Shown here piece after piece: positions 1 to 5,839 of a DNA stretch of 8,776 bases. Below the pieces are notes generated by a model, which worked only from the letters and a program-made list of their open reading frames with translations, was not told where the DNA came from and made no database searches. Both the position numbers and the translations under genes were made by a program. The DNA comes from Micrococcales bacterium. Lineage in GTDB: Bacteria > Actinomycetota > Actinomycetes > S36-B12. Location of the stretch: the NCBI GenBank assembly GCA_002728915.1, contig PBWE01000021.1:1-8776 (forward strand), given 5' to 3'. The number at the start of each line of letters is the position of its first letter. The first letter of the stretch is position 1.

Positions 1-356
1 AGGGTGGTCCGGGTATGCGCGAGATGCTGATGATCACCGGAGCCATCAAGGGTGCGGGCTTGGGTAAGGACGTGCTGTTGATCACCGATGGTCGCTTCTC
101 CGGCGGCACGACGGGTTTGTGCGTGGGTCACGTGTCCCCGGAGGCCGTCGATGGTGGCCCCATCGGGCTGCTGCGTGACGGTGACCGCATCATGATCGAT
201 ATCCCCAACAGGACGCTGGACGTTCTCGTCGATCCGGCGGAGCTCGACGCCCGGCGCGAAGCATTCACTCCGCTCCCGCCACGGTACGAGCGCGGAGTCC
301 TCGCCAAATACGCCAAGTTGGTTGCCAGTGCGTCGAACGGTGCGGTGACCGGATAG
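1..356 (+). CDS. IlvD/EDD-family dehydratase, copy 1 (3' end only)
   Basis: This is the C-terminal part of a dihydroxy-acid dehydratase family protein; the gene starts left of the window and the first full codon is at base 3. The visible 118 residues include the DGRFSGGT motif, whose Ser is the proposed general base of IlvD enzymes, and end with the usual KYAKLV tail. The first 78 visible residues equal those of the complete dehydratase at 5840-7537; the last 40 or so differ at 11 positions. The iron-sulfur cysteines lie outside the window. The FAH-family gene begins 59 bp downstream with no promoter visible between, so the two are probably co-transcribed. Substrate: 2,3-dihydroxyisovalerate is the family default, but the sugar-acid gene context suggests a sugar acid such as D-apionate (inference). 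The edge causes the truncation; nothing suggests a pseudogene. Confidence 0.93.
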   Translation, partial: GGPGMREMLMITGAIKGAGLGKDVLLITDGRFSGGTTGLCVGHVSPEAVDGGPIGLLRDGDRIMIDIPNRTLDVLVDPAELDARREAFTPLPPRYERGVLAKYAKLVASASNGAVTG

Positions 357-415
357 TCCCTGCGCGATCGGGAAAGCGGACGTCAATCCACCGAACAACA
401 ACAGAAGGAATCGGA

Positions 416-1258
416 ATGAAGCTGGCGAGAATCGGTGAGCGGGGTGGCGAAGTACCGGCGGTCCTCGATCGGGGAGGGGTTCATCGAGACGTGTCGAGTC
501 TGGTGTCTGACTTCACGCCCGAATTCTTCGCCGGTGACGGCATCGAGCGCTTGCGATCGAGTGATCTATCCGCGCTGCCGGCCCTTGAGGGCCGGATCGG
601 CGCGCCGCTCGCCAAGCCGAGCCTGATCTTGTGTGTCGGCCTGAACTACGTCGACCACGCGAACGAGTCGAGCATGAAGGTTCCCGAGGAACCGATTCTG
701 TTTACCAAGGCACCCAACTGTCTGGTCGGGCCGTACGACGATGTTCTGACTCCCCGCGGAGCCACCACGGTCGACTACGAAGTGGAGTTGGCGGTGGTGA
801 TTGGACGCCAGTGTCGATACCTCGAGTCGCCCGAGCAGGCAATGGACCACCTCGCTGGTTTCACTATCGCGAACGATGTTTCCGAGCGAACGTTCCAACT
901 CGAGCGCGGCGGCGGTCAGTGGATCAAGGGCAAGTCCTGTGAGACCTTCAACCCATGCGGCCCGTATCTGGCGACCACCGACGAGGTTGATCTCGATGGC
1001 GGACTCGACCTGTGGCTCGACGTGAACGGAGAACGGCGCCAGACGGGGTCGACGCACGACATGATCTTCGACATCGCGACGGTCATCCATCACGTCAGTC
1101 AGTTCATGGTGCTCGAGCCGGGCGATCTGGTGAACACGGGAACACCACCCGGGGTCGCGATGGGTATGGCCGAACCGGGCTATCTGTCTCCCGGAGACGT
1201 GATGACCCTGGGAATCACCGGCCTTGGTGAACAGCGTCAGGAAGTTGCGTCTGCGTAG
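416..1258 (+). CDS. Fumarylacetoacetate hydrolase (FAH) family protein, probable beta-dicarbonyl C-C hydrolase
   Basis: A 280-residue protein of the FAH/2-hydroxyhepta-2,4-diene-1,7-dioate isomerase family. A short N-terminal region (about 1-65) precedes the catalytic fold. Visible motifs are GLNYVDHANES at 75-85, the metal-binding pair E122 and E124 in DYEVELAVVIG, D154 in IANDVSER, and K173 in KGKSCETFNP; these give a complete Mg/Mn site. Relatives include 2,4-diketo-3-deoxy-L-fuconate/L-rhamnonate hydrolase, ureidoglycolate lyase and acylpyruvases. The first is favoured because an SDR and sugar-acid dehydratases are adjacent, as in non-phosphorylative deoxysugar pathways. The ATG follows an AGAAGGA ribosome site. 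Its last 22 bases overlap the 3' end of the convergent SDR gene. The exact substrate cannot be read from the sequence. Confidence 0.9.
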   Translation: MKLARIGERGGEVPAVLDRGGVHRDVSSLVSDFTPEFFAGDGIERLRSSDLSALPALEGRIGAPLAKPSLILCVGLNYVDHANESSMKVPEEPILFTKAPNCLVGPYDDVLTPRGATTVDYEVELAVVIGRQCRYLESPEQAMDHLAGFTIANDVSERTFQLERGGGQWIKGKSCETFNPCGPYLATTDEVDLDGGLDLWLDVNGERRQTGSTHDMIFDIATVIHHVSQFMVLEPGDLVNTGTPPGVAMGMAEPGYLSPGDVMTLGITGLGEQRQEVASA

Positions 1259-2058
1259 GAGTCCCAGTCGCCGCCGGCGAGGATCCCACCCTCGACGACG
1301 ATGGATTGACCGGTGATGTAGCTCGATGCGGGTGTTGCCAGGAAGACAACCGCACCGACCAGTTCATCTGCCTGAGCCAGCCGCCCTATCGGTGTCGTGT
1401 CGGCGAACCACCGGGCACGGTGCTCTTCTCCCCACAGCGGCTTGGTGAACTCGGTTTGCACGACGGCCGGCTCGATGCAGTTCACGCGAATTCCGTCGGC
1501 TACCCACTCGCGAGCGAAGCTGCGCGTCATGCCCGACACGGCGGCTTTGGTCGCGGCGTAGACCGAGATGGTGTTGAAGCTGTAGCGCGCGCTCAACGAG
1601 GAAAGATTGACGATCGCTCCGTGGGGGGATGCGGCCAGATGCGGGTGTGCAGCTTGGCTCAGCAGGTAGACAGCCCGCATATTGACCGCGGTAATCGCAT
1701 CGAAGTCGTCGACCGTCACCTCCACGATGGGCTTGCGGCGATTGATCCCGGCTCCGTTGACGAGAACGTCGAGACCTCCCATGGCAGTCACGGCAGCTTC
1801 AATGAGACCCACGCATTGATCCGGGTCGGATATGTCCGCGGCGAACGTCAATGCCGATCCACCACCGTCGTTGATCTCGGCGGCTACGGCAGCGACCTTG
1901 GTTTCGGAGATGTCGTGCAACGCCACGCTGGCTCCGAGTTCGGCGAAGGCTCGTGCGAGCACAGTTCCGATGGCGCCACCGGCCCCGGTCAAGAGGACGC
2001 GCATGCCGTCCATGCGAAAGAGGTCGGCGGTGGCAGGAAGGGAGGGTGCGGGCTTCAT
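1237..2058 (-). CDS. Short-chain dehydrogenase/reductase (SDR), NAD-type, sugar-acid oxidation candidate
   Basis: A 273-residue classical SDR. The Rossmann motif TGAGGAIG is at 24-31, and D49 at the end of beta-2 predicts preference for NAD over NADP. NGAG at 101-104 is a slight variant of the usual NNAG. The catalytic tetrad N126, S154, Y167 and K171 (YAATK) is complete. Relatives include gluconate 5-dehydrogenase, KduD and 2-keto-3-deoxy-L-fuconate dehydrogenase. A 16-residue N-terminal extension precedes the core; the ATG is kept because a GAAAGG site sits just upstream and the preceding lactonase-like gene ends 10 bp earlier. It is the last gene of a four-gene leftward operon. Likely role: oxidise a hydroxyl of a dehydrated sugar acid to give the beta-dicarbonyl that the FAH protein would split (inference). 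Confidence 0.92.
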   Translation of the reverse strand: MKPAPSLPATADLFRMDGMRVLLTGAGGAIGTVLARAFAELGASVALHDISETKVAAVAAEINDGGGSALTFAADISDPDQCVGLIEAAVTAMGGLDVLVNGAGINRRKPIVEVTVDDFDAITAVNMRAVYLLSQAAHPHLAASPHGAIVNLSSLSARYSFNTISVYAATKAAVSGMTRSFAREWVADGIRVNCIEPAVVQTEFTKPLWGEEHRARWFADTTPIGRLAQADELVGAVVFLATPASSYITGQSIVVEGGILAGGDWDSYADATS

Positions 2059-2068
2059 CGTGGGCCTT

Positions 2069-3892
2069 TCAGTTGGTGTGTGCGAGATCGAGGATCACCA
2101 TCGCGGTCGGGGGAATCGTGGTCGGTGGATTGTCGTCGATGCGAACCACGCGGGGTTCTTCGCTCCAATTGACGACGAGCGCTCGCTCCTTGGCCCCGTC
2201 GTCCACGATCAGTGCGTCTGCCTCCTCGGGTGCGGAGGACTGGGCGGTGTGTGCGCGCGTCATCCGGGCAAGGCCGGCGAAGACATCCCACATCGGGAAC
2301 CGCTGACCGGGAGTGGAGGGAAAGTTCGCCGGATCCGATGAACCAGCGGCACTTTCGATGATTCCCTTCCACCCAACGGCTTCGAAGTACGTGGCGTGGG
2401 CGATGGATCCAGCCTGAGCGAGGTACTTGATGCTCATTGCGGTCCAGTGTGCTGCGACGTAGGTCATCTGACGGGCGTCGACATTGCTCGGCAGGGGTGT
2501 GTTGCTCACGTCGAGATCGGGTTCGGTGGCATTCGGGTTGAACCGGGGACGCAGCGAAATGGGTGACACCGACACGGGCGTCGCTCGGGTAAGTCGGGGT
2601 GCGTTGGCGGCGACGACGGACTGGGTCATGGCGTTCTGGATGAGCGTGCGGGTGTCGAATGCGTGGACCTGCGGATTCATTGAGAAGTTGAGAACGTCGA
2701 ACATCGACGGATCGGGAGGCTCGCGGTTGAGTTCGGTGAAATAAAGATCCGTCCCGCCGCCGAGGGCCACGTCGGAGTACCGCTCGCCTAGGGCTTCCCG
2801 TGCGCGCGAGGCCCAGTCGTCGGGAGTGACTTTGTCCTGCTCACTGAAGACGTACCAGCAGTCGATGGCGCCGATCACGTCAACGGGGAGTTCTGCGAAG
2901 GCGACTAGTTCCTCGGGTGCACGGCTGACCGAGGCGATGCGCAGCCGTGCACCGATGCGGTCGGCGATCGATGCAGCCTCGACAAGGTGCGCCGACGCTG
3001 CAGTATCCGGCCCCGTGCTATCCGGCCCGGTGCTATCTGGCACGGTGCTATCTGGCACGGAAACAGCAACGCGCAGGTGGTCGAGCCGCAATGACGCGAG
3101 GGCTGTGATGTCGGCGTCGGTGATCGGTGGGGAGTCGGGCACCCATGACAACCCCAGGCGCGGAATATCCGTGACCTCGCCGGTTCGTCGGATCTCGACG
3201 ACGTCATCGGCGATGGAAGACGCAGGCGCCGATGGTTGTGGACCGGCGTCGAAGTCGACCACGATTTCCTGATCGATGTCCTGACCGGGTACGACCTCGA
3301 CGGGGAAGGGTAATGAAATCGGCGTGCAGTAGGTCTTGAAAGACGCATCGGTCCAATTGCGGTGATCTTCCATCTCGAAGACTTCGCCATCGAAGCGAAC
3401 ACGCGCGTGGCCTCCGCCGGGGAGTTCGTGGGTGATGTATCGCATATCCACGAAGGGCTGGTGCGCGGAGATTTCTGTGGGTAGGTGCGCGTTGGTCGTT
3501 GTGCCATCCGTGTGTTCAACAACAACGGCGGAGCCTGCCGCGAGCATCGGGTGCAGGACGCACATGCCCAGTCGATTTCGCCAGAAGGGGGCCCGTGTGT
3601 GGGCGTGGAATCGATAGGAGACTGCCCGATCTGTGATTCGTGCCGCCACGGTCCATTCGAGGGGTTCGGCGTCGAACGAGCCGGTGCCGTGGGCGGTGAA
3701 GTCAATCGCGCCGTCGCTCTCGGTGAGCTCGGTTCCAACGATGGTGAAGAGTCGATTGGTCCAGTTGCGGTCCTGGAAGACCGGATAGATGCGCCGGATC
3801 GCTTCGTGGCCCTGCCAACGAATGTCGCGCAGATCTCCCCCGTCGATGGTGACGGTGACGTCACCGACTCGAACGGTCTGCGGTGGTGTCAC
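2069..3892 (-). CDS. apnL: D-apionate lactonase-like protein (beta / TIM-barrel / beta architecture)
   Basis: A 607-residue cytoplasmic protein with no signal peptide. An N-terminal beta-rich part (about 1-235) contains FEMEDHRNWTDASF at 172-185. A barrel-like middle (about 245-545) carries GLSWVPD, GGGTDLYFTELNRE (378-391), SPISLRPRFNPNAT (443-456) and TYFEAVGWKGII (501-512). A short beta-type C-terminal part follows. This layout and these motifs match my memory of D-apionate lactonase ApnL, which hydrolyses D-apionolactone to D-apionate; no search was possible. The GTG start at 3892 overlaps the dehydrogenase stop as GTGA and has GGAAG 6 nt upstream. The same frame opens to 4081, but that stretch lies inside the neighbouring gene and reads as arginine/proline-rich noise. 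A VPDST/GPDST repeat at about 279-297 sits in a loop after an early barrel strand. Alternative: another sugar lactonase or glycosidase-like enzyme. Confidence 0.68.
   Translation of the reverse strand: MTPPQTVRVGDVTVTIDGGDLRDIRWQGHEAIRRIYPVFQDRNWTNRLFTIVGTELTESDGAIDFTAHGTGSFDAEPLEWTVAARITDRAVSYRFHAHTRAPFWRNRLGMCVLHPMLAAGSAVVVEHTDGTTTNAHLPTEISAHQPFVDMRYITHELPGGGHARVRFDGEVFEMEDHRNWTDASFKTYCTPISLPFPVEVVPGQDIDQEIVVDFDAGPQPSAPASSIADDVVEIRRTGEVTDIPRLGLSWVPDSPPITDADITALASLRLDHLRVAVSVPDSTVPDSTGPDSTGPDTAASAHLVEAASIADRIGARLRIASVSRAPEELVAFAELPVDVIGAIDCWYVFSEQDKVTPDDWASRAREALGERYSDVALGGGTDLYFTELNREPPDPSMFDVLNFSMNPQVHAFDTRTLIQNAMTQSVVAANAPRLTRATPVSVSPISLRPRFNPNATEPDLDVSNTPLPSNVDARQMTYVAAHWTAMSIKYLAQAGSIAHATYFEAVGWKGIIESAAGSSDPANFPSTPGQRFPMWDVFAGLARMTRAHTAQSSAPEEADALIVDDGAKERALVVNWSEEPRVVRIDDNPPTTIPPTAMVILDLAHTN
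3004..3063 (-). repeat. 15-bp tandem repeat, four units, inside the lactonase-like gene
   Basis: Four 15-bp units run head to tail. On the + strand they read TATCCGGCCCCGTGC, TATCCGGCCCGGTGC, TATCTGGCACGGTGC and TATCTGGCACGG followed by AAA, so the last unit decays in its final three bases. Read on the coding (minus) strand they give the pentapeptide series VPDST, VPDST, GPDST, GPDT. The unit length is a multiple of three, so copy-number change keeps the frame. The location, after the strand HLRVAV and before a helix, fits a surface loop. Confidence 0.9.
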
Positions 3893-4917
3893 AGCATGCT
3901 TCCGACCCGGTACGGCTCCCCGGTGTCGAGGGACTGGTAGGCGCCGAGGGTGAGGTCGAGAACCCGAAGGGTGTCGGCACCGCTGGTTTCCGGGGTCTGG
4001 CCGGTTTCCAGGCAGTGGATCCAGTGGTGCTGAACGTTCACCACGCTGTCTTGAATGCAGTTCCACGGCTCGGATGCCCACGAATGCTCAGGGATGACGA
4101 GCTGTTCTTCGTGGACTCCAGCGGGGGAGACCACCTGCAGGTGGTAGTCCGGACCTAGGGTGACGGTCCCGTCGGTGCCTTCGATCGTCACGAACGTTTG
4201 CGGGTACGTGCTGTGATCGGAGGAGGATTCGTAACTCGTATCGACGATGCACGTGGCGCCAGGAAGGCCGAGAACGATGGTGGCTACGTCCTCGCCCTTG
4301 ATCTTCGGGTTGACCCTGATGGCTTCGGTGAACAGGCGGTCGGGCTCGCCGAGGAAGAAGCGAGTGAGGTCGAATTGATGAACCGACACATCCGCGATGA
4401 TCATGCGTTCGGCATCCATGCACCATGGCTGCGCGGAGTAAACGTCGTGTGCGGTGCGAAAACTGATTCGGCCGAAGAACGGTCGACCGATGACCCCGCT
4501 ATCGAGGACCTCTTTGACCTTGCGCATCGGATATTGGAATCGGAAATTCTCGTGAACCATGAACGGTAGATCTGCATCGGCCATGGCGCGAACCATCGCC
4601 TGGGCATCATCGATGTCCCAGGCGAGTGGCTTTTGGCAAATGGCGGCCACCTTGTGCTGTGCGGCGAGCTCGACCATCATGCGGTGCGTCGGTGGGGTGG
4701 TGGCGATGTCGACGAAGTCGAACTCTTCCTTGGCGAATAATTCGGCGGCGTCGGTGTACGGGGTTCCGCCGAACGTTTCGGCCGCGGCGGCGGCGCTGTC
4801 GGGATTGATGTCGCAGGTGGCGACGAGTTCGACGTCGGGCATCTCCGCCCACGCCTGCAGGTGGTTTTGGGCGAAGAAACCACAGCCGATCAGAGCGAAA
4901 CGATAGGGACGGCTCAC
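3889..4917 (-). CDS. apsD: Gfo/Idh/MocA-family dehydrogenase, probable D-apiose dehydrogenase
   Basis: A 342-residue NAD(P)-dependent sugar dehydrogenase. The N-terminal Rossmann domain opens with ALIGCGFFAQNH (GxGxxA type, 11-16). CQKPLA at 95-99 supplies the family lysine (K96; usual form EKP). VHENFRFQYPMR at 121-132 and ADVSVHQFDL at 175-184 (D176, H180) complete the expected catalytic set. The VHENFRFQ-P-MR stretch and the directly coupled ApnL-like gene support D-apiose dehydrogenase, which oxidises D-apiose to apionolactone. The family is broad (inositol, glucose and other sugar dehydrogenases), so the substrate is an inference. It starts with GTG inside a GTGA overlap with the sulfurtransferase stop, with GGTGGAG just upstream, and its own stop overlaps the next start in the same way. 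Translation of the three genes is therefore probably coupled. Confidence 0.72.
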   Translation of the reverse strand: MSRPYRFALIGCGFFAQNHLQAWAEMPDVELVATCDINPDSAAAAAETFGGTPYTDAAELFAKEEFDFVDIATTPPTHRMMVELAAQHKVAAICQKPLAWDIDDAQAMVRAMADADLPFMVHENFRFQYPMRKVKEVLDSGVIGRPFFGRISFRTAHDVYSAQPWCMDAERMIIADVSVHQFDLTRFFLGEPDRLFTEAIRVNPKIKGEDVATIVLGLPGATCIVDTSYESSSDHSTYPQTFVTIEGTDGTVTLGPDYHLQVVSPAGVHEEQLVIPEHSWASEPWNCIQDSVVNVQHHWIHCLETGQTPETSGADTLRVLDLTLGAYQSLDTGEPYRVGSML

Positions 4918-5771
4918 AACTCCACCTCACGGTCCGGGTCGATGATCCATTCACTCCACGAGCCGACGTACATGCGGGCTCCCGGCAATCCGGCGTGCTC
5001 CATGGCGAGGACGTTTTGAGCGGCCGTGACGCCAGAACCGCAGTAGAAGATGATGTCGTCTGCGTCCTGACCGTTGCGGAGGGCGTCGTAGTGGACTCGC
5101 AGATCCTCGGGGCCCTTGAAGGTGCCGTCGTCGTCGAGTGTCTCGGCTCGATCGGCGAGGCCCGCTCCCTTGATGTGTCCGCGGACGGGGTCGTAGTACT
5201 TGCCTTGCCCGTGGTAGCCCTCGGGTCCTCGAGAGTCGAAGACGCGTGTGGGCGTATCGACGCGAACGCGGTCGACCTCGTCGACCCCGGCCAGCAGATG
5301 AGGACGCACCGACGCGACAAAGGTCTGCTCCGGTGCGGGGGGTGAGGTCGCCTCAGCCGTCATCGGATATCCGGAACCTTCCCAGGCCGGCAGGCCGCCA
5401 TCGAGAACAGCCACCGCGTCGTGACCGATCCAACGCATCATCAGCCACACACGAGATGCCGCCATCAACCCGCGATCGGCGTCGTAGACCACCACCTGAG
5501 TGGACGGTCCGATGCCCCACGATCGAACAGTGCGCTCGAAGTCTGCGGACGCGGGAAAGGGCCGACGGCCGGTAACGCCCTCGATGATCGGACCGCTGAG
5601 GTCGGTCGCCAGGCTGGCTCGCTGGGCTCCGGGAATATGTGACTCGGCGAATGCCCGATCCCCCCAGTCTTCGTCATCGAGATGAAACCTGGCGTCGAGG
5701 ATGACCACGTCGGTCTCGGTGCGACACAGGTGATCAAGTTCGGATGCGGTGATTAATGTCTGGAATGACAC
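4914..5771 (-). CDS. Rhodanese-type sulfurtransferase, 3-mercaptopyruvate sulfurtransferase-like
   Basis: A 285-residue protein with two rhodanese domains. The N-terminal, presumably inactive domain (about 1-135) has the HIPGAQRASL segment (45-54) and Asp97 where a catalytic cysteine would sit (VVVYD). The C-terminal domain (about 155-285) carries RGHIKGAGL and the active loop CGSGVTA with C244. A CGSGVT loop is typical of 3-mercaptopyruvate sulfurtransferases, whereas thiosulfate sulfurtransferases usually have CRxGxR/K. It is the first gene of the leftward operon. The GTG start lies 6 nt after AGGAAC, and its stop overlaps the next GTG. It has no obvious role in sugar oxidation. Sulfur supply to the Fe-S dehydratases or handling of a thiol by-product are guesses. 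Family assignment is firm; substrate and reason for its place are not. Confidence 0.88.
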   Translation of the reverse strand: MSFQTLITASELDHLCRTETDVVILDARFHLDDEDWGDRAFAESHIPGAQRASLATDLSGPIIEGVTGRRPFPASADFERTVRSWGIGPSTQVVVYDADRGLMAASRVWLMMRWIGHDAVAVLDGGLPAWEGSGYPMTAEATSPPAPEQTFVASVRPHLLAGVDEVDRVRVDTPTRVFDSRGPEGYHGQGKYYDPVRGHIKGAGLADRAETLDDDGTFKGPEDLRVHYDALRNGQDADDIIFYCGSGVTAAQNVLAMEHAGLPGARMYVGSWSEWIIDPDREVEL

Positions 5772-5827
5772 GTGGACGTTCCTACCCTTTCCTCGCTGAT
5801 GGCAGTGCCCCCGATGATGTCCCTTCC

Positions 5828-5833
5828 TAGACT
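5828..5833 (+). promoter_or_regulatory. Probable -10 element (TAGACT) giving a leaderless dehydratase transcript
   Basis: TAGACT fits the actinobacterial TANNNT -10 and ends exactly 6 nt before the GTG codon at 5840. Transcription would therefore start at or next to the start codon, giving a leaderless mRNA. This agrees with the absence of a Shine-Dalgarno sequence before GTG 5840 and before the next in-frame ATG at 5858. No clear -35 is present, which is common for this promoter type. Confidence 0.5.
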
Positions 5834-5834
5834 A
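5829..5834 (-). promoter_or_regulatory. Possible -10 element (TAGTCT) of the leftward operon
   Basis: Read on the minus strand, 5834-5829 is TAGTCT, which fits the actinobacterial TANNNT -10. It overlaps the rightward -10 by five bases, so polymerase could not occupy both at once. It would start transcripts near 5822 and give a leader of roughly 50 nt before the GTG at 5771. No convincing -35 was seen; that region lies inside the dehydratase coding sequence. Confidence 0.35.
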
Positions 5835-5839
5835 CGAGC

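Noticed and set aside
3893..4081. N-terminal extension of the lactonase-like gene to 4081
   Set aside because: It lies wholly inside the dehydrogenase gene, reads as Arg/Pro-rich shadow sequence, and the GTGA overlap with a ribosome site at 3892 explains the start.
4914..5771. Sulfo-sugar (sulfoquinovose-type) pathway because of the sulfurtransferase
   Set aside because: Rhodaneses do not act on sulfonates, and no sulfolactaldehyde enzyme or sulfo-sugar aldolase is present.
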